Counted from the stretch's first letter, positions 34,183 to 43,200 are shown. The stretch: 64,000 nucleotides of DNA from CAWJPY01 sp963844865 (GCA_963844865.1 CAWJPY010000014.1:62001-126000); one strand, 5' to 3'. Notes: generated by a model not told the origin, from the sequence alone. Program-made: numbers and translations.

Positions 34183-35220
34183 ATGAGTCATCGCACCGCG
34201 TGCATCGCCGCCGTGCTGGCATCCCTCCTCGTGGCCGCCGCCCTCGCAGCCGAGGACAGGCTCGCGGTGCTGGAGCTGTTTGGCCGGAAACAGTGCGGCA
34301 ACTGCCAAGCGGCGGGGGAGACGCTGACCACGCTGCAGGCGCAGCTCGGCGCGCGAGCCATCCTTCTGGAGTACGACTACGACGCATATCGGAGCAGCCT
34401 CCGGGTCAACCGCTTCTGGCAGGCCGCCGGTTCCGCCGCCTACCTCCCCCTGGTGATGGTGGGCAGCGGGTACCGGACCAGCTCCGGGCCCGTCTCCTAT
34501 GAACGCGTCTACCAGGGCCTCATCGACGACGAGCTGGCCCGGCCTCCCGAGGCCGCAGTGGTGGCCTACTTTCGACGATCGGGAGACACGCTCCGGGTGT
34601 ACGTGCGCGCCGTCAACACCGGGTCCGAGATCCTGAGCCTCCGCGACCAGCCAACGCTGTGGGTCGTCGCCTGGGAGCGGCGGCCCATCGGCGTGAGCTC
34701 CGCCTTCGTCCGCGCCGCGCTGCCGTTGCCCCTGTCCGCGCCCCTCGCCCCGGGCGGCCGCGCCACTGCGGTGATCGACACGCCTCCGTTGCAGGGGGTG
34801 GACTGGAGCAGGATGGCGAGCCTCGCGCTCTTCGAGCGGTGGGTCGGCAACACCGAGAGCGGACACTACGACGCCCTCCAGGCCGCGGTCGCGTTGCCGG
34901 CGGCACTCGCCGTGACCCCGAGGCCGCTCACGCTGAGCGCCGGCGGGAGCGCCGCGCTGACCCTCGAAGGGCCGCACGTGCTGACCTGGACCGCGACCAG
35001 CGACGTGGACTGGCTGCAGGTGGAGCCCTCGAGCGGCACGCTCCCCGCCTCCCCCACCGTGAGCCTCGCGCCTGGACGCGGGCCCGTCGGTGCGGCGGCG
35101 GGCACTCTGCGCATCGAGGCAACGGGCGACGGGATGACCTTCGCACAGTCCGTGCAGGTCGCCGTTCAAGCCGCCCCACCGCGCTCCGCGGAACGCCGGC
35201 TCCGTCCTTCCGGGCGCTGA
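34183..35220 (+). CDS. Secreted thioredoxin-fold protein with BACON-like C-terminal domain (copy 1)
   Basis: A 345-residue exported protein: signal peptide (ACIAAVLASLLVAAALA), a thioredoxin-like domain with LELFGRKQCGNCQAAGE (CGNC, Cys38/Cys41), ILLEYDYDAY, and YLPLVMVGSGYRTSS where the cis-Pro position reads LP. A beta-rich middle (about 125-235) contains LRVYVRAVNTG and LWVVAWERRPIG. The C-terminus (about 245-335) has LTLSAGGSAALTLEG, LTWTATSDVDWLQVEPSSGT and VSLAPGRGPVGAAAG-type strands resembling a BACON/beta-sandwich domain (WxAxSxxxWLxVxPxSG). AGAGGAACATG gives the start. Copy 2 follows after 76 bp. Function unknown; possibly extracytoplasmic disulfide chemistry on bound carbohydrate or protein. 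Confidence 0.72.
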   Translation: MSHRTACIAAVLASLLVAAALAAEDRLAVLELFGRKQCGNCQAAGETLTTLQAQLGARAILLEYDYDAYRSSLRVNRFWQAAGSAAYLPLVMVGSGYRTSSGPVSYERVYQGLIDDELARPPEAAVVAYFRRSGDTLRVYVRAVNTGSEILSLRDQPTLWVVAWERRPIGVSSAFVRAALPLPLSAPLAPGGRATAVIDTPPLQGVDWSRMASLALFERWVGNTESGHYDALQAAVALPAALAVTPRPLTLSAGGSAALTLEGPHVLTWTATSDVDWLQVEPSSGTLPASPTVSLAPGRGPVGAAAGTLRIEATGDGMTFAQSVQVAVQAAPPRSAERRLRPSGR

Positions 35221-35296
35221 CGGGCCGCGTGGAGCCACAGGAGGGGGGTGGGCACCTTGGCGGTGCCGGCGCGGAGGCGTAGTATCGGGATCGACC

Positions 35297-36340
35297 ATGG
35301 TGCGCACACAACGCCGCATCGCCGTGACACTCATGCTGCTCCTCGTCGCAGGACCGCTGGCCGCCCAGGATCGCTTCGGGGTGCTGGAGTTCTTCGGCCG
35401 ACTCGGCTGCCCGAGCTGCGAGGAGGCGGGAGCCGCCATCCGCCCGCTGCAGACCGAGCTCGCCGGCCGAGCGGTGCTCCTGGAGTACGACTACGACACC
35501 TTCAGCCAGAGCAAGCGGATCGCGCGCTTCTGGGCGGCGCAGGACTCGGCCGTCCTCCCTCTGGTGATGGTGGGCAGCGGCAACTGGACGACCTCGGGTG
35601 CGCGGACCACCACCATCTATCGGAACATGGTCGAACACGAGCTCGCCCGGCCAGCGGCCGCCGCGGTGAGCGCGTACTCGCGCCAGGTGGGGGACGCTCT
35701 GCGCGTCTACGTTCGCGCCCAGTACACCGGAGATGAGGACCTCACTGCCGCGGACGACCCCACACTGTGGCTGATCGTCTGGGAGAACCGATCCATCGGC
35801 ATCACCCGGACGTGGGTACGGGCCGCGGGATCGAAAGCACTGCCTCCAGGATTTGCTCGCGGGGCCGTGGTCGGCATGGTCCTCGACACGCCACCCTCCG
35901 TCGGCCTCGACTGGGGGACGGTGCAGAGCCTCGCCCTGGTCGAGCGTGGAGTCGGCGAGACCGAAGTGTCCGGCCTGAGGCGCTACGACGCCCTCCAGGC
36001 GGCAGTCGCCCTGCCGGCGACCCTCACCGCCGCCCCCGACCGCCTCGCGCTCGGCGCCGCCCGACCCCAAGGATCCGTGGCCCTGGATGGACCCCATGTG
36101 CTGACCTGGGTCGCCACCACCGACGTCGAGTGGCTCCGCGTCGACCCCGCCAGCGGCACCGTGCCGGGCTCCCCGACAGTCAGCCTGGTGGACGAGCTGC
36201 GGCCTAGTGTGCCCGCGACCGGCACCGTCCACATCGAGGCATCGGGCGACGGCATGACCTTCGCCACCACGGTCACCGTGGGGGTGAGCACCACCACCCC
36301 GCGGCGCGCCGGGAACCGCCTCCGCCCTACTGTCGATTGA
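35297..36340 (+). CDS. Secreted thioredoxin-fold protein with BACON-like C-terminal domain (copy 2)
   Basis: A 347-residue paralogue of the preceding gene, aligned over its whole length: signal peptide, LEFFGRLGCPSCEEAG (CPSC, Cys38/Cys41), VLLEYDYDTF, LPLVMVGSGNWTTSG, LRVYVRAQYTG, LWLIVWENRSIG, a shared YDALQAAVALPA at about residue 230, and the C-terminal LDGPHVLTWVATTDVEWLRV, DPASGTVPGSPTVSL. The active-site pair differs (CPSC vs CGNC), so the copies may have different redox potentials. A TAGTAT -10-like box is 11 nt from the ATG. Its 3' end overlaps the convergent larA-like gene by 14 bp. Confidence 0.72.
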   Translation: MVRTQRRIAVTLMLLLVAGPLAAQDRFGVLEFFGRLGCPSCEEAGAAIRPLQTELAGRAVLLEYDYDTFSQSKRIARFWAAQDSAVLPLVMVGSGNWTTSGARTTTIYRNMVEHELARPAAAAVSAYSRQVGDALRVYVRAQYTGDEDLTAADDPTLWLIVWENRSIGITRTWVRAAGSKALPPGFARGAVVGMVLDTPPSVGLDWGTVQSLALVERGVGETEVSGLRRYDALQAAVALPATLTAAPDRLALGAARPQGSVALDGPHVLTWVATTDVEWLRVDPASGTVPGSPTVSLVDELRPSVPATGTVHIEASGDGMTFATTVTVGVSTTTPRRAGNRLRPTVD

Positions 36341-37712
36341 CCGCCATCGGGTACTGGACGATCCCCACCGTGGCGTGAGGGCCGTGGATGGCCCGGGCCC
36401 GCTCGATGGCCTCGTCCACGGTGCCGGTGGGGACGAACCCCAGGTGCTCCACCAGCTCCGGCGCCTCCCCGTGGGCCACGAACACCTGCCCGGCGTGGCG
36501 GAGGCGCTTGAGGGGGTAGGTCGCCATGATCCCGTGCACCGGGTGGAAGCCGAAGCGGTGCCGGTAGGCGTCGATGTACTCCGAGCGGTGGGCGAACTCC
36601 TCCTGGTAGCGGTCGCGGATCTCGTACGGGTCCCGCGTCCGGGGCAGGATCCGCTCCCAGACCTCCCGGTACGATGGGTGATGCACCTCGTCCCAGCGGT
36701 CCGGGCACGGGCTGGCGAGCACCACCGAGCACCCCGGCTTGCCGAGCCCCTCGATGACCCCTCCGAGGTAGCCGAGGCCCGTGGAGACCAAGGTCAACAG
36801 CGGGTTCATCTCCGCGAAGGCCGCATACGGGCTCCACTCGGGAACGCCGTAGCAGACGATGTCCACCTTCTCCGCCATCAAGGCGCGCCGGGACGTGCTC
36901 TTCTCCTTCATCAAGGAGAGCACCTCGGCGCGGGTGGCGCCCACGCTGCCCGCCCACATCCCGCCCACCTCCAGCGGGTTGGCCAGCACGGTCTCCACCT
37001 TGAAGAAGTGATCCGCCCCGAGGCGTTCCTCGCACACCGCCCCCATCTCGTCCAGGATCTCGTGCATGGCGTTCTTCTCGACCGACATGGACATGGCGTC
37101 GGGGGTGTGGTGATGACGGATCGAGCTGTAGGTGGAGAGCCCCACGCAGATCGACTTCCAGCCGCCGTTGAAGGCCCGCCAGCAGACCGTGTTGAGGTAG
37201 ATGCAGAGGTCCGTCTCCACCGCCCGCCGGTTGAGGTCGACGCCGTGGCCGCGCGGGGTCTGGCCGAGGAAGATCATGTTGGCCAGGTCCTCGGCGTCGT
37301 GGCAGCACAGGCGGCCGGCGAAGCGCTCCACGAGAGGCCGACCGATGGTCTTCGCCAGCTCGTCCGCGGTGAACTGGCGGTGGAGGGCGTTGGCGGCCAC
37401 GAGGGTGATGTCCTTGTCGGCGACCCCGCCCGCGGCGAGCTGAGCGATGATCTCTCCGAGCCCGACCTCCCACACCGGGGCGTAGCAGGGCACCGTCGGG
37501 TCGTCGAACGCGATGGTCACCTTCGAGCCCGGGCGCACCATCTCCGCCAGAGGGGGCCGATCCAGGGGTTGCTCGAGGGCTTCGCGGACCGTCGCACGCA
37601 GGTCGGCCACCGGCTCCATGGGCAGTCCGACCCCTTGCTCCACCACCCAGGTGTCGTCGTCCAGGGACACGGGCACCATGCGCCGTCCGCACACCAGCTC
37701 CGCCTGAGCCAT
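36327..37712 (-). CDS. LarA-family (DUF2088) protein, nickel-dependent racemase-like
   Basis: A 461-residue protein of the LarA/DUF2088 family, whose best-known member racemises lactate using a nickel-pincer nucleotide. Seen: VREALEQPLDRPPLAEMVRPGSKVTIAFDDPTVP in the N-domain, LVAANALHRQFTADEL, GLSTYSSIRHHHTPDAMSM and MWAGSVGATRAEVLSL, with conserved His in the last two. The length suits the family. The cofactor-making larB/C/E genes are not in the window, so either they are elsewhere or this homologue uses another 2-hydroxyacid. Neighbours (enoyl-CoA hydratase, alcohol dehydrogenase, aldolase) hint at a degradative pathway but do not prove it. Confidence 0.85.
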   Translation of the reverse strand: MAQAELVCGRRMVPVSLDDDTWVVEQGVGLPMEPVADLRATVREALEQPLDRPPLAEMVRPGSKVTIAFDDPTVPCYAPVWEVGLGEIIAQLAAGGVADKDITLVAANALHRQFTADELAKTIGRPLVERFAGRLCCHDAEDLANMIFLGQTPRGHGVDLNRRAVETDLCIYLNTVCWRAFNGGWKSICVGLSTYSSIRHHHTPDAMSMSVEKNAMHEILDEMGAVCEERLGADHFFKVETVLANPLEVGGMWAGSVGATRAEVLSLMKEKSTSRRALMAEKVDIVCYGVPEWSPYAAFAEMNPLLTLVSTGLGYLGGVIEGLGKPGCSVVLASPCPDRWDEVHHPSYREVWERILPRTRDPYEIRDRYQEEFAHRSEYIDAYRHRFGFHPVHGIMATYPLKRLRHAGQVFVAHGEAPELVEHLGFVPTGTVDEAIERARAIHGPHATVGIVQYPMAVNRQ

Positions 37713-37973
37713 GGTCGCCTCCCGAGATGTCTGTGAGTCCAGGATACGTCAAACCCGACCATCGTGCAGGGGGGCGGGAGATCCCCCACCCGGCTCGAGG
37801 CCGGCTCGTCGCCGCGGGTCCCGACCGGCCCTGCCACGTCGGGTCCGGCGCCGTGACTCGAACGCCGTCCGAGTTCCGTGACGCGACACCGTTGTCAGCG
37901 GCAGCGATCCGTGGCACCCGGCAGCGGCGCCCGCGCGGCCGGGCGGGACCGCTCGGCCGTCCATGAGCTGGGA

Positions 37974-37979
37974 TACACT
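37974..37979 (+). promoter_or_regulatory. -10 element suggesting a leaderless enoyl-CoA hydratase transcript
   Basis: TACACT ends 6 nt before ATG 37986, so transcription would start at or near the A of the ATG. No Shine-Dalgarno is visible and no good -35 lies 17 nt upstream. The remaining 37713-37973 has no gene I recognise. Confidence 0.4.
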
Positions 37980-37985
37980 CGGGCA

Positions 37986-38768
37986 ATGGCCGGGCAGGTT
38001 CGGATCGAGGTGGAGGGTGCACTCGGCCGGATCGTGTTCGACCACCCCGAGCGGCGCAACGCCCTCACTCCCGCCATGTGGAGCGGGCTCGCGGAGGCCG
38101 CACGCCGCCTGGCCGCCGCCGACGAGGTCCGGGTGGTCGTCATGCGCGGGGCGGGCGAGGAGGCCTTCGTCTCCGGCGCCGACATCTCCCGCTTCGACCA
38201 CGCCTCGGGCGGCGCCACCGCGGCGGCCATCGAGCGCGACACCGGCGATGCCTTCCGCGCCCTCGGCGAGCTCGACAAGCCTCTCATCGCCCTCGTTCAC
38301 GGCTTCTGCGTCGGCGGCGGTGTGGCCATCGCCGTCGCCGCCGACCTCCGCTACGCCTCCGACGACGCCGTCTTCGCCATACCGGCCGCGCGCCTCGGCG
38401 TGGCCTACGACATCGACCTCGTCCGGGACCTCGTCCTGACGGTCGGCGAGCCCCACGCCAAGGAGATCCTGTTCACCGGCAACCGCTACCCGGCCAGGGA
38501 GGCCCTCGCCATGGGCCTCGTCAACCGGGTGCTCAACAAGGACAAGCTCGACGGCTACGTGGAGGAGCTCGCAGGGCGCATCGCCGCCAATGCCCCCCTG
38601 ACCCTCCGCAGCCTCAAGATCGCCTGCCGCGAGCTGCGCCGCCCCCCCGGGGAGCGGGATGTGGACCGCGTGCGGGCGGCCATGGCGGCGTGCTTTGCAA
38701 GCGACGACTTCTCCGAGGGCGTGACCGCGTTCCTGCACAAGCGCGACCCGCATTTCAAGGGGCGCTAG
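37986..38768 (+). CDS. Enoyl-CoA hydratase/isomerase family protein
   Basis: A 260-residue crotonase-fold enzyme acting on acyl-CoA. Seen: the oxyanion-hole segments FDHPERRNALTP, EEAFVSGADISRF (SGAD) and PLIALVHGFCVGGGVAIAVAADLRYA (GGG), then RLGVAYDIDLVRDLVLTVG, where the catalytic Glu usual in hydratases appears as an Asp/Leu environment, and C-terminal FSEGVTAFLHKRDPHFKG. It resembles methylmalonyl-CoA decarboxylase or isomerase-like members as much as true hydratases, so the exact reaction is open. Separate from, and divergent to, the LarA-like gene. Confidence 0.88.
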   Translation: MAGQVRIEVEGALGRIVFDHPERRNALTPAMWSGLAEAARRLAAADEVRVVVMRGAGEEAFVSGADISRFDHASGGATAAAIERDTGDAFRALGELDKPLIALVHGFCVGGGVAIAVAADLRYASDDAVFAIPAARLGVAYDIDLVRDLVLTVGEPHAKEILFTGNRYPAREALAMGLVNRVLNKDKLDGYVEELAGRIAANAPLTLRSLKIACRELRRPPGERDVDRVRAAMAACFASDDFSEGVTAFLHKRDPHFKGR

Positions 38769-38945
38769 CCCCCCCTGGTGACGGCGTCAGCGAGCAGGGT
38801 GGATCTGACGGCGAAAGGCGTGAGGACTGCCGGGACGGGTGCCGACGCTGATCGCCGCCACAGTCGCCGCCCACTGTCACTGCCTCCGGACCCTGATCGC
38901 TGTCGCAGGCGCTCGGACGATCGCGCCGACCTGCTCCGGGAGCTC

Positions 38946-39980
38946 TCAGGCTGGGACCCCGTGGGGGTAGAGCAGGACCTTCACCGCCTCCGTGCCCTCC
39001 GCCATCAGCCGGAACCCCTCCCCCGCCCGCTCCAGGGGCAGGCGATGGGTCACGAGCCGGGCGACGTCGATGGCGCGTCCGGCGAGGATCCGGATGGCCT
39101 CCTCCAGATCCGCGGGGGCCGCCGCGTAGGAGGACATGACCGTGATGGAGTTGCGCCAGAAGGAGTTGATGGGGATGGTGAGATCCATCCCGGGCGCGGT
39201 GGTGGCGAAGCAGAGCACCGTCCCCGCCCGGTCCACGGCCTCCATGGCGTCGGCGAAGGCGCTCTCCGCGCCGGTGCACACGATGACCAGGTCCGCCCCC
39301 CTGCCGCGGTTGCACTCCTTGAGCAGGGCGGGCACGTCGTTCCGGGCATCGATGACGTCGTCGGCGCCCAAGGAGAGGGCGCGCTCCAGCTTGGAGGGCA
39401 CCACGTCCGTGGCGATGACCCGCTCCGCGCCCACCGACCGGGCCAGCATGAGGTGGAGCAGGCCCGAGATGCCGCTGCCCATGATCAGCACCGTGCGGCC
39501 CACGCATCCGCCGGCCGCCCGCTGGCCCCTGATCACGCACCCCAGGGGCTCGATGAAGGTGCCGTCGTCGAAGGACATGCCGTTGGGCAGGACGAAGGTC
39601 CCGGTCTGCACGTTCACGGCGGGCACCCGTACATACTCCGCGAACCCACCGGGGTCGAAGTTGGTGGTGTGCAGCATCTCGCACACGGTCTGGTTCCCGG
39701 CCAGGCAGTAGCGGCAGGTGTTGCAGGGGACGTGGTGGGAGACGAACACCCGATCGCCGACCGCGAAGCCCTGGACCTCGCGACCCACCTCTGCCACCGT
39801 GCCGGCGATCTCGTGCCCGAGCACCAGGGGCGCCTTGCGCAGCCGGTACCACTCCAGGAGGTCGCTGCCGCAGATACCGCTGGCCACGATCTTGACCAGG
39901 AGCTCGCCGGGTCCGATCACGGGCCGCGGGACCTCCTCGATCCTGACGTCTCGATTGTTGTAGTACACGGCGGCCCGCAT
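38946..39980 (-). CDS. Zinc-dependent medium-chain alcohol dehydrogenase
   Basis: A 344-residue MDR enzyme oxidising an alcohol or polyol with NAD(P). Catalytic zinc ligands: CGSDLLEWY (Cys about 38), LGHEIAGTVAEVG (His-Glu), and the EPLGCVIRG segment. The structural zinc motif is CNTCRYCLAGNQTVC. The nucleotide-binding motif is VLIMGSGISGLLHLMLA (GxGxxG). Sequence style is near sorbitol/threonine dehydrogenase. The ATG at 39980 is the family-like start. It follows the LsrF-like aldolase gene by 23 bp on the same strand, so both are likely one transcript. Confidence 0.88.
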   Translation of the reverse strand: MRAAVYYNNRDVRIEEVPRPVIGPGELLVKIVASGICGSDLLEWYRLRKAPLVLGHEIAGTVAEVGREVQGFAVGDRVFVSHHVPCNTCRYCLAGNQTVCEMLHTTNFDPGGFAEYVRVPAVNVQTGTFVLPNGMSFDDGTFIEPLGCVIRGQRAAGGCVGRTVLIMGSGISGLLHLMLARSVGAERVIATDVVPSKLERALSLGADDVIDARNDVPALLKECNRGRGADLVIVCTGAESAFADAMEAVDRAGTVLCFATTAPGMDLTIPINSFWRNSITVMSSYAAAPADLEEAIRILAGRAIDVARLVTHRLPLERAGEGFRLMAEGTEAVKVLLYPHGVPA

Positions 39981-40003
39981 GGCACGCGCTCCTTCGGCGT
40001 TCC

Positions 40004-40789
40004 TCAGCCCCGCTCGGCCTCGAAGACGGCCACCGCGTCGGCCGGCGTCGCCCCCCCGTGGACCACCTCGTGCAGCGCCTTCATCATCGCCACCGGGTGC
40101 TGGTGCTGCCACACGTTGCGGCCCAGGTTGATGCCGATGGCGCCCTTTCGGATGCCATCGTGCACGAACTCGAAGACCTCTCTCTCGGTCTCGCAGCGAG
40201 GCCCGCCGGCCATCACCACCGGCACCGGGCAGCCCTCCACGACCTCCTCGAAGCCCTCGCACCAGTAGGTTTTCACCACCGCCGCCCCGAGCTCGGCGCA
40301 GATCCTCGCGCACAACGCCAGGTAGCGGGCGTCCCGCTTCTCCAGCTCCTTGCCCACCGCGGTCACCGCCATCACGGGGATGCCGTAGTCCTCGCAGTCG
40401 TTGACCATGGCGGACAGGTTCTCCAGGGTCTGGCGCTCATAGGAGGTGCCGATGAAGACCGAGACGCCCACCGCGGCGACATTGAGGCGGATCACCTCCT
40501 CGATGGAGGTGGTCAGGGACTCGTCGGCCAGATCTCCTCCCACCACGCTCGTGCACCCCGAGACCCTGAGGATGATAGGCACCCCGGCGTGCGGGTCGAC
40601 GGAGCTCCGCAGCACCCCGCGGGTGACGAACAGGGCGTCGGCATACGGCAGCAGCGGCTCGATCGTCTCCCCCGGCCTCTCCAGGCAGCGGGTGGGACCC
40701 AGGAAGTACCCGTGGTCGATGGGCAGGAAGAAGCACCTGCCGTCCCCCTTGATGACCTGCGCCAGCCGGTTCTCCTTGCCCCAGTCCAT
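40004..40789 (-). CDS. LsrF/DeoC-family aldolase (class I)
   Basis: A 261-residue TIM-barrel aldolase. It parallels E. coli LsrF (3-hydroxy-5-phosphonooxypentane-2,4-dione thiolase) throughout: LDWG-like MDWGKENRLAQVI, FFLPIDHGYFLGPTRCLE, ALFVTRGVLRSSVDP, LNVAAVGVSVFIGTSYE, MAVTAVGKELEKRDARY, VVKTYWCEGFEEVVEGCPVPVVMAGG (Schiff-base Lys in VVKTYW) and IGINLGRNVWQHQHPVAMMKAL. LsrF acts in AI-2 breakdown, but lsrK/G/ACDB are absent, and a zinc dehydrogenase lies downstream, so a sugar-phosphate role is more likely. GGAGGT precedes ATG 40789. Confidence 0.88.
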   Translation of the reverse strand: MDWGKENRLAQVIKGDGRCFFLPIDHGYFLGPTRCLERPGETIEPLLPYADALFVTRGVLRSSVDPHAGVPIILRVSGCTSVVGGDLADESLTTSIEEVIRLNVAAVGVSVFIGTSYERQTLENLSAMVNDCEDYGIPVMAVTAVGKELEKRDARYLALCARICAELGAAVVKTYWCEGFEEVVEGCPVPVVMAGGPRCETEREVFEFVHDGIRKGAIGINLGRNVWQHQHPVAMMKALHEVVHGGATPADAVAVFEAERG

Positions 40790-41105
40790 GCGCCACCTCC
40801 GCCGCCCTCGAAGGGCCTGGCTCGCCGCTGACGAGCCCCCGCATTGTAGCCCGGATTCGCGGGGTTGCCCGGCCCGCCGGGGCGCACCACGGCGGTCGGT
40901 CCCGAGCAGCGAAAGGACAGTGGCGGCGCGATCGTCCTCGAGATACAATGCTGATGGGCATCTGTACTCACCCTGGACACGCGGCAACCTGGAAGAACTC
41001 CGTCGTCGTTCACGGAACTGGTGGGTCGGCGCCGTGTAGGCTGTCGTCCCGGGCACGACTTCGGCAGGACTAGCGGCGGGCAACTGTCCGAGAGGAGGTC
41101 CGATC
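40790..41105. other. Divergent intergenic region, 316 bp
   Basis: TACAAT at 40944-40949 is the best -10-like hexamer on the plus strand, 157 bp before the S74-domain protein gene, with no good -35. No small gene, repeat or RNA was recognised. Confidence 0.4.
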
Positions 41106-42665
41106 ATGTGCACTCGAGCGCTGCGCATCGGTCTGGCAACCCTGGCGTCCTGTGTCGTCCTCCTTCCCGAGGCGACCGCTCAGCAGGTGTCCCTGACCCG
41201 ACAACCGGGAACCGTCGAGGTCCGCTCTCCGGAGCAGGTCGCATGGCAGACGGCGTTCCCCTGGCAGAGCGCCACGATCACGGTGTCCGGCCCTCCCGGC
41301 ATGACAACGTGGACGATTCCGGCGGGGGGGAGCCTGGCCGTCGCGGTCCAGGACCTCGCGGTCTGGGCTCTCCTCGCGGGCACCACCGCCGACGGGCCCT
41401 ACAACTACGAGATCCGCTTCACTCCGGTCCTCGACGCTGCCCAGAAGGACGAGCTGCTCCACCGCCGGTCCGCGGCCGACGGCGGCCAACCGCTCGATGC
41501 CGATGTGTTTTCGCTCCCGACATTTACCGGCACCGTGCGAGTGGACGGCGGCAGGATCGTCGGCGCCGACGCGTCGCAGGCCGAAGCCGCGACCGCCAAG
41601 GACGTGCTTCACTACGACGACGTGATCATCACCGGAGCGCTGTGTGTGGGCTTCGACTGCGCCAACGGCGAGTCCTTCGGCTACTGCACCTCCAAGCTCA
41701 AGGAGAACAACCTCCAGCTCTGCTTCGAGGACACCAGCGTCGGCACCTTCCCCACCAACGACTGGAAGATTCAGATCAACGACACGACTAGCGGCGGCGC
41801 GAGCTATTTCGCCATCTGGGACACCGACGGCGGCGTGAAGCCCTTCGTCATCGAGGCCGGCGCCCCGGCCGCCTCCCTGTACGTGGAGGACTACGGACGG
41901 GTCGGGCTCGGCACCACGGTCCCCTACACCGAGCTGCACATCGCGGATGGGGACTCCCCGACGGTCCGCCTTGATCAGGACGGCAGCTCCGGCTGGGCCC
42001 CACAGGCGTGGGACCTGCTCGGCAACGAGACCAACTTCTTCATCCGCGATGTCACCAACGGTTCGAAGCTGCCGTTCCGGATCCAGCCGAACACGCCCAG
42101 CAACACCGTGACCATGCGTTCTACGGGTAACGTGGGCATCGGAACCTGGTCGCCGGCGGCGCCGCTGGAGATCGAGACGACAGGTCGTGACGCCGAGCTG
42201 CACCTCGACCGGACGGACGGCGGCGCCTGGTTCCTGAGAGCCGGCACCGACAACACCTTCACCATCGGCCAGCCCGGCGGAGCGACGCTGGTGACCTTGA
42301 AGACGAGCGGGGCGGTGAAGACCGCCGGCCCCATCAGCGGTCTGTCCGATCGCAATGCCAAGCAGGGCTTCGAGCCCGTGGACCGGGTCCTCCTGCTGAG
42401 ACGGCTGGCGGCCCTCGACGTCTCCGAGTGGAGCTTCATCTCCGAGGGCCCCGGCGTGCGCCACGTCGGCCCGACGGCGCAGGACTTCCGGGCCGCATTT
42501 GGCCTCGGTGACGACGACACCCACATCGCCCTGTCGGACCTGAGCGGCATCGCCCTGGCCGCGATCCAGGAGCTCACAGGGCGCCTCGAGGAGAAGGACC
42601 GCCAGATCGCCAGCCTCGAGAAACGGCTCGCGGCGCTGGAGGCGGTGATCCAGACGGCGCGCTGA
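41106..42665 (+). CDS. Secreted fibre-like protein with C-terminal peptidase S74 chaperone domain
   Basis: A 519-residue exported protein: signal peptide (RIGLATLASCVVLLPEATAQ), a beta-rich N-terminal half, short repeated strand units (VGLGTTVPYTELHIADG, VGIGTWSPAAPLEIET), then an intramolecular chaperone domain from about residue 413 beginning SDRNAKQGF, with the Ser/Lys dyad (SD...K) that cuts the chaperone off in phage endosialidases. The last 30 residues form a coiled coil (LEEKDRQIASLEKRLAALEAV). Such domains drive trimerisation of tail spikes; here it is on a host-like secreted protein with no phage genes nearby. GAGGAGGT precedes the ATG. Confidence 0.82.
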   Translation: MCTRALRIGLATLASCVVLLPEATAQQVSLTRQPGTVEVRSPEQVAWQTAFPWQSATITVSGPPGMTTWTIPAGGSLAVAVQDLAVWALLAGTTADGPYNYEIRFTPVLDAAQKDELLHRRSAADGGQPLDADVFSLPTFTGTVRVDGGRIVGADASQAEAATAKDVLHYDDVIITGALCVGFDCANGESFGYCTSKLKENNLQLCFEDTSVGTFPTNDWKIQINDTTSGGASYFAIWDTDGGVKPFVIEAGAPAASLYVEDYGRVGLGTTVPYTELHIADGDSPTVRLDQDGSSGWAPQAWDLLGNETNFFIRDVTNGSKLPFRIQPNTPSNTVTMRSTGNVGIGTWSPAAPLEIETTGRDAELHLDRTDGGAWFLRAGTDNTFTIGQPGGATLVTLKTSGAVKTAGPISGLSDRNAKQGFEPVDRVLLLRRLAALDVSEWSFISEGPGVRHVGPTAQDFRAAFGLGDDDTHIALSDLSGIALAAIQELTGRLEEKDRQIASLEKRLAALEAVIQTAR

Positions 42666-42677
42666 GGAGACAACCTT

Positions 42678-43184
42678 TCAGAGCCTGGCGAGGGCCTCGC
42701 GCACGAAGGCGGGGAGGTCGCCCGGACCGCGGCTGCTCACGAGGTTGCCGTCCACGACCACCTCCTGGTCCAGGTAGGTGGCGCCCGCGTTCTTGATGTC
42801 CTGGACGATCGACCTCCAACCGGTGAACTTCCGCCCCTCCAGGACCTGGGCCGTGATGAGGAGCTGGCCTGCGTGGCAGATGGCGAACACCGGCTTGCCG
42901 CTCTCCACAAACTCGCGGGCGAACTGCACCGGCTCCTCGTGCGCCCGGAGCTTGTCCGGCGAGTAGCCGCCGGGGATCAGCAGGGCGTCGAAATCCTCCA
43001 CGGACACCTCGCCCACCGTCTTGTCGATCTTCACCTGAGTGCCGTTCTTCTTCCCGGTCACCGTCTTGCCCGCCTCCAGGCCCACGTGCACAAGGCTGTG
43101 TCCCTCGTCCTGGAACCTCTTGGCCGGCTCCGTGTACTCCACGTCCTCGAACATGTCGTCCATCAGGACCGCGACCTTGGCCAT
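42678..43184 (-). CDS. DJ-1/PfpI family protein
   Basis: A 168-residue protein of the DJ-1/PfpI superfamily. Key parts: VAVLMDDMFEDVEYTEP (Glu14-region), ALLIPGGYSPDKLR, and the nucleophile elbow FAICHAGQLL with Cys103 followed by His. It is similar to the YhbO/PfpI group, reported as proteases, chaperones or deglycases of methylglyoxal-modified protein. Convergent with the S74 gene (12 bp between stops). GGAGGCGAAAC gives a good start, and an inverted repeat lies just upstream. Confidence 0.9.
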   Translation of the reverse strand: MAKVAVLMDDMFEDVEYTEPAKRFQDEGHSLVHVGLEAGKTVTGKKNGTQVKIDKTVGEVSVEDFDALLIPGGYSPDKLRAHEEPVQFAREFVESGKPVFAICHAGQLLITAQVLEGRKFTGWRSIVQDIKNAGATYLDQEVVVDGNLVSSRGPGDLPAFVREALARL

Positions 43185-43200
43185 GTTTCGCCTCCGTTCC

